Shown here piece by piece: positions 36,045 to 49,940 of a DNA stretch of 64,000 nucleotides (position 1 is the first letter of the stretch; the number at the start of each line of letters is the position of its first letter). This DNA comes from Paucibacter sp. B2R-40 (GTDB lineage Bacteria; Pseudomonadota; Gammaproteobacteria; Burkholderiales; Burkholderiaceae_C), in assembly GCF_025717555.1 (NCBI RefSeq), contig NZ_JAJIRP010000001.1:372001-436000 (forward strand), read 5' to 3'. The position numbers and the translations under genes were made by a program. A model generated the notes under the pieces. The model saw only the letters and a list, made by a program, of their open reading frames with translations, had not been told where the DNA came from and did not search any database.

Positions 36045-36943
36045 AACCTGCGCTTGCCGTAGCCGCGGACGAGCTGCCCTCGCAGCTCGATCAGCTCGAC
36101 GCGCATCTGGCTGCTGCCGAGGCGCGCCTGCAAGACGTCACCCCGGGGGCCGAGAAGCAAATCGTCTGGGGCGCGGCCGGCCGTGTGCGGGCGCCCTGGG
36201 CGGTGGTCTATCTGCACGGTTTTACCGCCACGCGCCAGGAGATGGCGCCGCTGCCGGAGCTGTTGGCGCAGGGCCTGGGCGGCCATGTGTTTTATACCCG
36301 CTTGACCGGCCATGGCCGGCCTGGCGCGGCCATGGCCGGCATGTCGGTGGCGCAGTGGCAGGCCGATGCGCTCGAGGCCTTGGCCCTGGGCCATCAGTTG
36401 GGCGAGCGCGTGCTCGTGATGGGTACGTCAACGGGTGCCACGCTGGCTGCCTGGGCGGCCTTGCAGCCGCAGGGGCGTGATGTGGCGGCCTGGGTCTTGG
36501 TGTCGCCCAATTTTGGCCCCAAAGACCGCTTTGCCGCGCTGATCAACTGGTCATGGGGCCGCGCCCTGATTCATTGGGTGCATGGTGGCGTGATGCGTTA
36601 CAAGCCCGGCAATGCGACCAAGGCGCTTTACTGGACGCATGAGTATCCGACCTCGGCTCTGGATCCGATGATGTCCTTGGTGAGGCAGGTGCGGGCCAGC
36701 AAGCTGGAGGCCGTCACGGCGCCCTTGCTGATGCTGCTCTCGCCGCGTGACAGCGTCATCAATGTGACCGATGCGCGGGCCGCCTTCAAGCGCGTGGGCA
36801 GTGCGAGCAAATGCTTGATCGAGGTGGACTACAGCGAAAGCGCGGGCCAGCATGTGCTGGCGGGCGATATCGAAGCACCCAAGGCCACCGCGACAATGGC
36901 CGCGCAGGTACTGGCTTTTATAAACAGCCTGAAGCCAAGCTGA
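36041..36943 (+). CDS. Alpha/beta hydrolase, apparent CTG start
   Basis: A 300-residue hydrolase if begun at CTG 36041. The conserved core, [22 protein letters not shown], the nucleophile elbow MGTSTGATL (G-T-S-T-G) and a C-terminal GQHVLAGD catalytic His, is clear. The first ATG/GTG/TTG in frame after the preceding stop codon (36005) is GTG at 36185, only a few residues before the first core strand. The 48 codons between 36041 and 36185 are open and read [20 protein letters not shown]..., which looks like coding. CTG at 36041 overlaps the aminotransferase stop (CTGA), so reinitiation is plausible. Substrate unknown. Confidence 0.72.
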   Translation: MKPALAVAADELPSQLDQLDAHLAAAEARLQDVTPGAEKQIVWGAAGRVRAPWAVVYLHGFTATRQEMAPLPELLAQGLGGHVFYTRLTGHGRPGAAMAGMSVAQWQADALEALALGHQLGERVLVMGTSTGATLAAWAALQPQGRDVAAWVLVSPNFGPKDRFAALINWSWGRALIHWVHGGVMRYKPGNATKALYWTHEYPTSALDPMMSLVRQVRASKLEAVTAPLLMLLSPRDSVINVTDARAAFKRVGSASKCLIEVDYSESAGQHVLAGDIEAPKATATMAAQVLAFINSLKPS

Positions 36944-36953
36944 GCAGGCGCGG

Positions 36954-38036
36954 CTACAAAGGGGCCAGCAAGCTGGTCCAGTCGTCGTCCTTGAAGCGCT
37001 CGCGGATCTCCAGGACCTCGGGCCACAAATCAAAGAAAACCGTCACGCAAGCCGGGTCGAAATGGCTGCCGGACTGGGCCCGGATATGGTTGGTCGCAGC
37101 CTCCAGCGTCCAGGCCGATTTATAGGGCCGCGCCGAGGTCAGCGCGTCGAACACATCGGCCACCGCGACGATGCGGCAAAAAACCGGGATGGCTTCGCCG
37201 CTCAGGCCGGCCGGATAGCCGCTGCCGTCAAACTTTTCGTGATGGCCCAGCGCAATGGCGGCGCCGGCTTGCAAGATGCTTGAGTTGCTGTCCTTCAGGA
37301 TTTCGGCGCCATAGGCGGCGTGCTGTTTCATGAATTCGAATTCGGCCGGTGTCAGACGGCCCGGCTTGAGCAGGATGGCGTCGCTGATGCCGACCTTGCC
37401 GATGTCATGCAGCGGTGCGGCTTGCAGCAGCAGGTCTTGCTCGGCCTCGCTCAGGCCCAGGCCCTTGGCGATCAAGCGCGAGTAATGCGCCATGCGCAAG
37501 ATATGCGCGCCGGTTTCGGGGTCACGGTACTCGGCAGCCTTGGCCAGGCGAATCACCGTTTCGCGTTCGCGCTCGACGATCTTGGCGGTGGCCAGGCGCA
37601 CCTCGTCGGCCAGCCAGGCGGCGCGGTCATCCAGCTTGCGGCGGATCTCGCTCAAAGCCAGCAGATTGCTGCTGCGCGCCAGGAATTCGACCTTGTCGAT
37701 CGGCTTGATCAGGAAGTCCGAGGCGCCGGCATTGAGGGCGCGGTAGCGCACCGGCTTTTGATCATTGGCGGTGATCATCAGGATGGGCACGCTGTCCTTG
37801 CCGGGGGTGGCACGCAGGCGCTCGATGAATTGCACGCCGTCGAGCTCCGGCATCATGTAGTCGACGATGATCAGGTCGGGTTGATATTGCTGCGCCCAGG
37901 CCAGGCCGGCGGTGGCCGAGGCGAAACACTTGGCGTCGATTTCGCCGAGCTTGCTCACCAGCGCTTCAAACAGGGTCAGATTGATCTCGTTGTCGTCAAC
38001 GATCAGTACTTGCCGCTTCACTTGGCCATCGCTCAT
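36954..38036 (-). CDS. HD-GYP cyclic-di-GMP phosphodiesterase response regulator
   Basis: A 360-residue RpfG-type protein. An N-terminal receiver domain carries the phosphoacceptor Asp59 in IIVDYMMPE and Lys in FLIKPID. An HD-GYP domain (about 170-360) has intact motifs HDIGK and HHEKFDGSGYP, so it should hydrolyse c-di-GMP to GMP. I chose ATG 38036; ATG 38045 overlaps the kinase stop by eight bases. A ribosome site-like AAAGG is ten bases from 38036. It follows a hybrid kinase and FIST gene, so phosphorelay input to c-di-GMP turnover is the obvious function. Opposite in direction to the hydrolase that ends at 36943. Confidence 0.9.
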   Translation of the reverse strand: MSDGQVKRQVLIVDDNEINLTLFEALVSKLGEIDAKCFASATAGLAWAQQYQPDLIIVDYMMPELDGVQFIERLRATPGKDSVPILMITANDQKPVRYRALNAGASDFLIKPIDKVEFLARSSNLLALSEIRRKLDDRAAWLADEVRLATAKIVERERETVIRLAKAAEYRDPETGAHILRMAHYSRLIAKGLGLSEAEQDLLLQAAPLHDIGKVGISDAILLKPGRLTPAEFEFMKQHAAYGAEILKDSNSSILQAGAAIALGHHEKFDGSGYPAGLSGEAIPVFCRIVAVADVFDALTSARPYKSAWTLEAATNHIRAQSGSHFDPACVTVFFDLWPEVLEIRERFKDDDWTSLLAPL

Positions 38037-38037
38037 A

Positions 38038-41202
<3,165 letters not shown>

Positions 41203-41247
41203 CTTGGCTTGCCGTGCGGCCTTGAGCTAGGTGTTTGGGCTTGCAGC

Positions 41248-42408
41248 CTAGATGCGTTCACCGAGGTAGGTGATCGTCATGGTTTGATTGTGCAGCTTGC
41301 ATTCGAGATTGCCGGTGAAGGGGCTGATCTCACCGTTGGAATAAAAACCGGCCAATACGGCAGACTGCCCGAACACTTCGGCCACCGCCTCGATTTCTTC
41401 CTCGACCCGACCGCCCATCACCAGTTTGCGGCCCACGCAGCTGACCAGGAGACCGAGGCCCTGACCACCCCAGCCGGCCACTTCGGCGGCAGCCGCTGCG
41501 GCTTGTGCGGCGCTTTCCGCGCCGCCCACCAAGGCGTCGGTGCTGGCATGCATCAGCTTCAGATAGCCGTCGGGGTCGATGTCGCCGGCCAAGGTCAGGC
41601 TGCCGTCGCGCTCGTCGACGGCCAAGATGGTGCGGATCAGCCCGATTTCGTTGTGGTCGCTGCCCAGCATCGCGAAGGGGAACAGCAGGCCCGAGGCCGG
41701 CAAGTCACGCGCATAGTCACCGAGATAGCGCTTGTAGACGTCCAGCGCGGGTTCGCCGTCCAGTTCGAACAAGACATTGCCCGCGCAACGCGTGACGCGG
41801 CGTGCCGGCCCGAACGGCGCCCAGCCGCCGAAGGAGCCATGGGCAAACACCAAGGCAGTGCCGTAAAGGCCCAGGCAAACCAGCTCATCGTTGTGCACGC
41901 CCGTCTGGTTCAACACCCAGGTTTCTTTGAAGGCAGCCGCATCACCGGCCAAGCCGCCGGTGATGGTGACGGCTTCGCCCAGTACCTTTGTCATGCCGGC
42001 GATCAAGGCGCTGCCGTTGACGGCGACACCTTGACCCAGCAGCAAGACGGCCCGCAAGCCGGCTGGCGGGAGTTGTTCGGCCAGGCGGCGCCCGGCGGCT
42101 TCGGAGTCGGCCATGTCGGCCAGCCTCGTCGAGGCTTGCCGCGCCTGCCCGTCTGCGCTCTCGAAGTGCAGTGCCGTCAGCACGCAGCTGTTGTCGCCAA
42201 CCCCGTCGCTGGAAATCTCCCCTGCCGTCGAGCAGCCCATGCGCAGCGCGCTGGGGAAGTGCGCCGCCAGCGGGTCGCTCAAACGCTTCAGCAGCGGAAT
42301 GGCGCTGAAGGCCAACACCAAGTTGGGGGTCGGCATGGCCGCACACCAAGTGGTCAACATGCCGTCGATATCGTCATGTTCACGCAGCGTGATCTGTGCG
42401 ACCTTCAT
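41248..42408 (-). CDS. FIST domain sensory protein
   Basis: A 386-residue protein starting at ATG 42408, eight bases from AAAGGA. It has the FIST_N pattern (MGCSTAGEISSDGV, LITGG-like VTITGGLAGD) and a FIST_C domain C-terminally (GFYSNGEISPFTG). FIST domains are thought to sense small ligands upstream of signal-transduction proteins, often amino acids. It has no membrane anchor. As the first gene of an operon with a hybrid kinase and an HD-GYP regulator, it probably feeds a ligand signal into the pathway. Confidence 0.92.
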   Translation of the reverse strand: MKVAQITLREHDDIDGMLTTWCAAMPTPNLVLAFSAIPLLKRLSDPLAAHFPSALRMGCSTAGEISSDGVGDNSCVLTALHFESADGQARQASTRLADMADSEAAGRRLAEQLPPAGLRAVLLLGQGVAVNGSALIAGMTKVLGEAVTITGGLAGDAAAFKETWVLNQTGVHNDELVCLGLYGTALVFAHGSFGGWAPFGPARRVTRCAGNVLFELDGEPALDVYKRYLGDYARDLPASGLLFPFAMLGSDHNEIGLIRTILAVDERDGSLTLAGDIDPDGYLKLMHASTDALVGGAESAAQAAAAAAEVAGWGGQGLGLLVSCVGRKLVMGGRVEEEIEAVAEVFGQSAVLAGFYSNGEISPFTGNLECKLHNQTMTITYLGERI

Positions 42409-42525
42409 GGAGCGAGTCCTTTGTAGTGAAGATGTGCCGGCCAAGGCATAAGCGCCCCATTTTGCATGAGTGCTTGTTCCGCAAGGCCTTGAAAGTGGGC
42501 AGCATTTGCCCACTTGGCCGGCCGA

Positions 42526-43455
42526 TCAAGCCGGCCCGTGGGACGCCAGCCTCGCGCACAGATAGGTCCAGACCATTTGCGCCGCCGCGTAACTGCTCAG
42601 CTCCGCGTGGTCGTAGGGCGGCGCCACCTCGACGCAGTCCATGCCGACGAAGTTCAGCTGCGGCACCAGCTCCTCCAAGATGCTGAAGACCTGATTGCTT
42701 GTCATGCCGCCGGGCTCGGGCGTGCCGGTGCCGGGCGCGAAGGCCGGGTCCAGGCAGTCGATGTCCAGGCTCAGATAGAGCGGCGGGTTGCCATGCTCGG
42801 CCATGCGTTGCCGCACCTGCTGCAGGATGCTGGCCAGCTGCGTCGGGCTCTCCAAGCCGCGCAGCGCGCGGGCCGTGTAGATCAAGCCGCCCTGGTCGGC
42901 CACATAGTCGCGCGCCTCGCGCTGCCCGGCCGAGCGGATGCCGAACTGCACAAAGCACTCGGGGCGTACCAAGCCCTCTTGAATCGCTTCATAGACCCAA
43001 GTGCCGTGGCCGCTGGGCTCACCAAAGTGATCGGTCCAGGTGTCGCAATGGGCATCGAAATGGATGACGGCCAGCGGTTGAGCAAAATGGGCTTTGTAGG
43101 CGCGCAGCAGGGGCAAGGTGATCGAGTGGTCGCCGCCCAGCCAAGCCATATGGTGCTGGGCCAGCATCGGGGCGATCAAGGGCAACATCGCTGCCCGCAT
43201 GGCCTCAAGGCTGGTGTTGGGCAGCAGCAGATCACCCAGGTCGGTCAAATGACCCTCTGGCGTGGTGTCAAACAGCGGGTGGGTGCCGTCACACAGCATA
43301 TGGCTGGATTGGCGAATGGCGCGTGGGCCGAAGCGTGCGCCGGGCCGGTTGGTGACACAGCCGTCCCAGGCGACGCCTGCAATGGCAAAAGGCAGCTGAG
43401 CTTGCGGCGCAACCTTCATGAAGGTGTTGTTGCTCAGAAAGGCGAAATTACTCAT
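42526..43455 (-). CDS. speB: Agmatinase (ureohydrolase family)
   Basis: A 309-residue Mn-dependent ureohydrolase that converts agmatine to putrescine and urea, as the likely reaction. The metal-binding motifs are all present: GGDHS, FDAHCDTW, and SLDIDCLDPAFAPGTGTPEPGG. N-terminal GVAWDGCVTNRPGARFGPRAIR is typical of SpeB-type enzymes. Guanidinobutyrase is an alternative assignment. It is 117 bases from the FIST operon and divergent from the SRAP gene. Confidence 0.88.
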   Translation of the reverse strand: MSNFAFLSNNTFMKVAPQAQLPFAIAGVAWDGCVTNRPGARFGPRAIRQSSHMLCDGTHPLFDTTPEGHLTDLGDLLLPNTSLEAMRAAMLPLIAPMLAQHHMAWLGGDHSITLPLLRAYKAHFAQPLAVIHFDAHCDTWTDHFGEPSGHGTWVYEAIQEGLVRPECFVQFGIRSAGQREARDYVADQGGLIYTARALRGLESPTQLASILQQVRQRMAEHGNPPLYLSLDIDCLDPAFAPGTGTPEPGGMTSNQVFSILEELVPQLNFVGMDCVEVAPPYDHAELSSYAAAQMVWTYLCARLASHGPA

Positions 43456-43562
43456 GCTTGCGTCTACCTCTGGACCGAAACAATGCGGCGATGGTAAATC
43501 CCTATTCGAAACTTTGAGTGAACGAGGGCCTGCATCGACCTCGAGCGACTAGAGTGCTGGGC

Positions 43563-44288
43563 ATGTGCAATCTCTATCATGTCTCGCCCAAGCAGGAAAT
43601 TGAGCGGCATTTCAGGCTGGTCGTCGCTGCGGGGGCGGCCTTGCCCGAAGGGCCCGTGGGGCCGTTCGGGCAGGGTGTGTTGATCCGCGCTGACGCAGCC
43701 GGTCAGCGGCTGGCCGTTGCGGGGCAATGGGGCATGATCGCGCCGCGAGCGGGCCAGGCCCGGCCGGCCTCGCGCGCCATTCTGACCAATAACGCACGCA
43801 TCGAGTCGGTGGCCGAGCGGCCGACCTACCGCAATGCTTGGAGCGCAGGGCGGCGCTGCTTGATCCCGGCGCAAAGCTATCAGGAGCCTAACTGGGAGAC
43901 CGGGCGCAATATCTGGTGGCAGCTGCGGCGCGCCGATGGTGCGCCCTGGGCGCTGGCCGGGATCTGGTCTGAATGGGTCAACCCTGCCACGGGCGAGCTC
44001 CTCCCCAATTATTCGATGCTGACGATGAATTGCGACGGCCATCCGCTGCTGAGTCGCCTGCACAAACCCGACCCGCATCTGCCCGCCGATGCGCAGGACA
44101 AGCGCTCGGCCATTCCGATCGCGGCCGAGCATTGGGACGCCTGGCTGCGAGCGCCCTTGACCGAAGCGCTAGAACTTGTACGCCTGCCGCCGGCCGAGCT
44201 GTTTGACCCGGCGGTGACGCTGGAAACCGATCAACTGTTGGCCCGCTTGCGGCGCGACGGCCGGCCGCAGCAGGGCTCGCTGATTTGA
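43563..44288 (+). CDS. SRAP (HMCES/YedK-type) DNA-protein crosslink protein
   Basis: A 241-residue protein begun at ATG 43563 (MCNLYH), so Cys2 becomes the N-terminal nucleophile that traps abasic sites in single-stranded DNA. Expected YedK residues map as follows: NNAR (Asn), SYQEPNW (Glu in place of the FEW box, Glu kept), and SRLHKP (His kept in the IHDR position). It is the MCNLY variant subfamily, not the classical MCGR type. A frame start further upstream (43518) has no ribosome site. It converges with yigZ, one base apart. Confidence 0.85.
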   Translation: MCNLYHVSPKQEIERHFRLVVAAGAALPEGPVGPFGQGVLIRADAAGQRLAVAGQWGMIAPRAGQARPASRAILTNNARIESVAERPTYRNAWSAGRRCLIPAQSYQEPNWETGRNIWWQLRRADGAPWALAGIWSEWVNPATGELLPNYSMLTMNCDGHPLLSRLHKPDPHLPADAQDKRSAIPIAAEHWDAWLRAPLTEALELVRLPPAELFDPAVTLETDQLLARLRRDGRPQQGSLI

Positions 44289-44289
44289 T

Positions 44290-44898
44290 TCAGTCGGGTT
44301 CGTCCGCTGTCTGAGGTTTGAGCCAGCCGATGCGACCCTGGCCCGCGTCATTGAGGCGGGCCACAAATTCGGCAGCGGCCGGGGCCGGCAGCGCGAAACT
44401 CAGTTCAACCTGGCTGCCATGCAAGACTTCAAGCAACTGCGCCTGGGCGGCCTCGATCTCGCGCCGTAACAGCCCTTCGAAGGCGTAGGGCACCGTGCAG
44501 CGCAAAGTCTGCAGTTTCACCAGCGGGACCTTCTGCGCCTTCAGCAAGGCCTGGGCAACGGCATCGGTATAGGCGCGCACCAGGCCGCCGGCACCGAGCT
44601 TTGTGCCACCCCAGTAGCGCACCACGGTGGCCAGCACTCCTTCCAGATCTTGGTGCCTCAAGACCTCCAGCATGGGCCGACCTGCGGTACCGCTGGGCTC
44701 TCCGTCGTCCACCGCTGCCGACTGGCCGCCGCCCGAGAAGGCCCAACACACATGCACGGCGCCGGGGTGCTCGGCTTTTAGCGCGGCGACTCTTGCGCTG
44801 GCGCCAGCGCGGTCAGCCATCGCTTCGACGCAGCCGATAAAGCGGCTCTTCTTGATGATCAGTTCGCTATGGACGGGCTGGGCTAAGGCGTAGGGCAT
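44290..44898 (-). CDS. yigZ: YigZ/IMPACT family protein
   Basis: A 202-residue protein of the UPF0029/IMPACT family. Signatures: KKSRFIGCVE, HVCWAFSGGGQSA, DDGEPSGTAG, RYWGGTKLGAGGLVRAY. Members are near-ubiquitous; the bacterial YigZ has a two-domain fold with a suggested nucleic acid or GTP-related role but no agreed reaction. Its stop lies one base from that of the SRAP gene. Upstream it is 31 bases from the solute-binding protein's stop. Confidence 0.92.
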   Translation of the reverse strand: MPYALAQPVHSELIIKKSRFIGCVEAMADRAGASARVAALKAEHPGAVHVCWAFSGGGQSAAVDDGEPSGTAGRPMLEVLRHQDLEGVLATVVRYWGGTKLGAGGLVRAYTDAVAQALLKAQKVPLVKLQTLRCTVPYAFEGLLRREIEAAQAQLLEVLHGSQVELSFALPAPAAAEFVARLNDAGQGRIGWLKPQTADEPD

Positions 44899-44928
44899 TG
44901 CACCATTTTCGCTTGCACAGTTGCAGCG

Positions 44929-45828
44929 CTAAGGTTTGGCCGGCTCCGTGGCCGAAGAGGCGTCCAAGCGCATGGCTTTGGCGAGGTGGGCGTCGACATG
45001 GCGCTTGAAGATGATCTCCAAGGTGCCGTCCCTTTGCATTGAACTCAGGGCGCTGCGCAGGCGTTGCCGGTCGGGCTCGTGGACGCGCTGGCGCGAGACG
45101 ATCAGGCCCGCGGTGATGCGGTCCTGCGGCGCCCAGTCGAGCACGCTGATTTGGTCCTGCAGGCCCTCTCGGCGCAAGATCAAGGGCCAGCTGGTTGGCA
45201 AGGCCAGCATCGCGTCGGCGCGACCGAGCTTGAAGACGCGCACCGCTGCGTCAAAGTCCGGCACCTCGGTGACGCGCTGCTGGACGCGCAGTTTCTCCAG
45301 CCAAGCGTCGAAGAATGGGCCGTGTTTGAAGCTCTTCACGACCACCACGCGCCTTGCGGGGTCGGCCAAAAAGGCCTCGGGTGTGCTCAGCTTGGCCGCC
45401 ACCTCACGTCTCAAGAGCGCGAAGTTGCGAGTTTGCATATAGAGCATGAACTCCGCGTGCTGTTCACGTTCCGGGCTCGGGATGCCGGATACGCTGATGT
45501 CCAGGCTGTTCTTGGCCAATTGGTCCCAGATGCGTACTCGAGACTCCAGGACGGTGTTGAACAGGCAGCCGCTACGCTTGGCGAGTTCATTGACGATGTC
45601 GAGGTCGATGCCGGCATAGCCACCCTGGGCATCGCGGTAATAGAGCACGCCATGCTCATAGAAGGCGAGGCTGTAGGGGCCGCATTCGGAGCCTGGGCTG
45701 CGGTGCTGAGACCATGCCGCTTGCGCAAACGTGAGGCTCGCAAGAACGGCAAGAGGCGCCCCGAGCTTGCCCCATCCCCCCATGGGCCAGGGCGCGCTCA
45801 AGGGGCGAAACAGAAACGATCGACGCAT
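44929..45828 (-). CDS. Second orphan solute-binding domain protein
   Basis: A 299-residue protein begun at ATG 45828 (MRRSFLFRPLSAP), with a signal peptide ending near FAQAAWS. The mature part is a family-3 binding fold: GYAGIDLDIVNELAKRSGC, NSLDISVSGI, VRVFKLGRADAM. An ATG at 45852 would add eight residues. There is no ABC permease or ATPase nearby, as with the protein at 6118-7014. It may be a sensory or scavenging periplasmic protein. Amino-acid binding is inferred from the family only. It is divergent from the PEP-CTERM gene at 46126. Confidence 0.8.
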   Translation of the reverse strand: MRRSFLFRPLSAPWPMGGWGKLGAPLAVLASLTFAQAAWSQHRSPGSECGPYSLAFYEHGVLYYRDAQGGYAGIDLDIVNELAKRSGCLFNTVLESRVRIWDQLAKNSLDISVSGIPSPEREQHAEFMLYMQTRNFALLRREVAAKLSTPEAFLADPARRVVVVKSFKHGPFFDAWLEKLRVQQRVTEVPDFDAAVRVFKLGRADAMLALPTSWPLILRREGLQDQISVLDWAPQDRITAGLIVSRQRVHEPDRQRLRSALSSMQRDGTLEIIFKRHVDAHLAKAMRLDASSATEPAKP

Positions 45829-46049
45829 AGACAGTCCATGTAAAGGGGTCATTTGCCGATTGACCCTTCTGAGCAAGCCGATTCCCCGATTGATTCGAGC
45901 GCAGTGTAAGCCGGGCGGGTTGCTGCCGAGCCGCTTGGCTGCATGCCACCCATTGACGCGTTGCAGCAATCGATGGCGTGCAATGTTCACGTTTCGCTCA
46001 CCGATGAAGCCGCCGGACCTTGCGAACCCCCTTGATCACGGGATGCCAA

Positions 46050-46082
46050 AGCCTAGGGCTTGGCGAGGCCCGGCCCTAGGCT
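46050..46082. promoter_or_regulatory. Perfect 10-base inverted repeat before PEP-CTERM gene
   Basis: AGCCTAGGGC at 46050-46059 and GCCCTAGGCT at 46073-46082 form a perfect 10-base inverted repeat around a 13-base spacer, 44 bases upstream of the PEP-CTERM start. The gap lies between divergent genes, so it is not a terminator of an upstream gene; operator or leader hairpin are the options. Confidence 0.5.
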
Positions 46083-46125
46083 AGCCACATCAGGCGACAG
46101 CCCAAACCCTTGGAAAAAAATCATC

Positions 46126-48041
<1,916 letters not shown>

Positions 48042-48088
48042 TTTGGCATGGGGCCAGTGCCCCACCTCGCCGGCATGATGAGCGCACC

Positions 48089-48583
48089 ATGCTGAAGCTC
48101 TTCAAGCCCCTCAAGCGCGCCTTGCTCCTGCCGGTGCGCCTGCTCTTGGCGCTGCTGATTCTGTTCGAGGAATGGGGCTATCAGCCCTTGACGCGGCTGA
48201 TGGCCCGCATCGGGCGCTTGCCGGTCTTGCGTCAGCTGGAATGGCTGATTACGCGCTTGCCACCGGTAGCGGCCTTGGCCGTCTTGCTCTTGCCGGCGCT
48301 ATTGCTCTTGCCGGTCAAGCTCTTGGCGCTGCTCTTGATCGGCAATGGCCGCTTCGGCCTGGGCTTGAGCTTGGTGATACTGGCCAAGCTGGTCGGCACG
48401 GCCATCGTCGCGCGGCTGTTCCAGCTGACTCGCCCGGCGCTTTTGCAGCTGGCCTGGTTTGCCAGCCTTTATGCGCGCTGGACGATCTGGAAGGCCGGCC
48501 TTTTGACTTGGGTGCGCGGCAGCGAGATGTGGCGTTGGGGGCGGCTGTTCAAGCTCAGGGTACGGCGCTATATGCGGTCTTGA
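48089..48583 (+). CDS. Hydrophobic small membrane protein, unknown
   Basis: A 164-residue, Leu- and Arg-rich protein (MLKLFKPLKRALLLPVRLLL) with roughly two or three hydrophobic segments, including VAALAVLLLPALLLLPVKLL, and a basic, Trp-containing C-terminus. I do not recognise a family. It is 47 bases downstream of tgt on the same strand and convergent with the MFS gene, which ends 12 bases away. The low-complexity composition makes homology weak; its coding status is supported by the unbroken frame and membrane pattern. Confidence 0.65.
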   Translation: MLKLFKPLKRALLLPVRLLLALLILFEEWGYQPLTRLMARIGRLPVLRQLEWLITRLPPVAALAVLLLPALLLLPVKLLALLLIGNGRFGLGLSLVILAKLVGTAIVARLFQLTRPALLQLAWFASLYARWTIWKAGLLTWVRGSEMWRWGRLFKLRVRRYMRS

Positions 48584-48594
48584 TGGATGTTGCT

Positions 48595-49926
48595 TCAGCG
48601 CTGCCCAGAGAGCAGCGCCTTGAAACGCTGCAAATACTCGGGCGCTTGCACGAACACATACAAGCTAACGACCAAATTGGCCAGGCCCACCGACAGGAAT
48701 AACTCCGGAATGGTGAAACCCAGGCTGCCCATCAGCACGCCCGCCAACAGCGAGCTGACGATCATGAACAGCGCATTGAGGATGTTGTTTGCGGCGATGA
48801 TGCGGGCCCGGTGGCTGGGCTGCGAGCGCAATTGGATCAAGGCGTACATCGGCACGCTGTAGAGCCCGGTGAACAGCGCCAGCAGGCCCAGGTCGGCCAG
48901 CACCCGCCAATGCTCGGGGTGAGAGAAAAAGTCGCTCAAGCCCATCAGCACCGGCTTGGTCGAGAGGCCGCGCGAGGCGAAGTAGAGATCGATCGAGAAC
49001 AGCGTCATGCCTATCGCGCCGACCGGCACCAGGCCGATCTCGACGCTGTGGCGCGACAGCCTTTCGCACAGCAAGGACCCGATGCCAATGCCGAGGGAGA
49101 ACATCACCAAGAGCGCCGTGGCGACTTGCGCGTCGCCGTGCAAAACCTCCTTGGCAAAGGCCGGGAAGTTGCTCAGGTAGACCGCACCAAAGAACCACAT
49201 CCAGGAAATGCCCAAGAGCGAGCGGAACACCACCGGCACTTCGCGCGCCAATCTCAAATTGCGCCAGGATTCGGTGAAGGGATTCCAGTTGATCTTGAGC
49301 GTGGGGTCGGTGGCCGGGCAGGCCGGGATGTATTGCGCCAGCAATCGCCCCAACAAGGCGGCGACCAGGCAGGCGATCGCCACATTGCGCGCGCCAACCT
49401 CGGGCACGGCGATCAGCAAGCCGCCCAAGACCTGGCCCAGCAGGATGGCGACAAAAGTGCCCATCTCGACCATGCCGTTGCCGCCCATCAGCTCGCGCTC
49501 GTTCAGCTGCTGGGGCAGATAGGCGTATTTGACCGGGCCGAACAAGGTGGAGTGCAAGCCCATCAGCAACACACACAGCAGCAGCAAGGGCACTTGCGTC
49601 GTCAGATAGCCCCAGGCCGCCAAGGCCATGATGGCAATCTCCAGCGACTTGACGAAGCGCATCAGCTGGTGCTTTTCCAGTTTGTCGGCCAACTGCCCGC
49701 TGGTGGCCGAGAACAGCACATAGGGCAGGATGAACAAAGCATTGATCACCAGCCCGGCTTGTGAAGCCGGCAACCAGTCCAACTGGAGCTGGTAGGTAAT
49801 CAGGATGATGAGCGGGAACTTGAACAGATTGTCATTGCCCGCATTCAGGAATTGCACCCAAAAATAGGGCGCAAAGCGGCGCTGGCCAAGCAGCGCAAAC
49901 TGGCTGCTGTGCTCATTGGAATTCAT
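48595..49926 (-). CDS. MFS transporter, LplT-like
   Basis: A 443-residue carrier with twelve hydrophobic segments. It has the N-terminal FWVQFLNAGNDNLFKFPL and a conserved central FGPVKYAYLPQQLNERELMGGNGMVEMGTF motif of the LplT/Aas lysophospholipid flippase group. In that group the protein moves lysophosphatidylethanolamine inward for re-acylation. An acyltransferase partner is not adjacent, so function is uncertain. It is 12 bases from the stop of the small membrane gene. Confidence 0.83.
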   Translation of the reverse strand: MNSNEHSSQFALLGQRRFAPYFWVQFLNAGNDNLFKFPLIILITYQLQLDWLPASQAGLVINALFILPYVLFSATSGQLADKLEKHQLMRFVKSLEIAIMALAAWGYLTTQVPLLLLCVLLMGLHSTLFGPVKYAYLPQQLNERELMGGNGMVEMGTFVAILLGQVLGGLLIAVPEVGARNVAIACLVAALLGRLLAQYIPACPATDPTLKINWNPFTESWRNLRLAREVPVVFRSLLGISWMWFFGAVYLSNFPAFAKEVLHGDAQVATALLVMFSLGIGIGSLLCERLSRHSVEIGLVPVGAIGMTLFSIDLYFASRGLSTKPVLMGLSDFFSHPEHWRVLADLGLLALFTGLYSVPMYALIQLRSQPSHRARIIAANNILNALFMIVSSLLAGVLMGSLGFTIPELFLSVGLANLVVSLYVFVQAPEYLQRFKALLSGQR

Positions 49927-49940
49927 TGATTAGCCTTGTT

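Noticed and set aside
43456-43562. LexA box before the SRAP gene
   Set aside because: No CTGT-N8-ACAG palindrome found in the gap.
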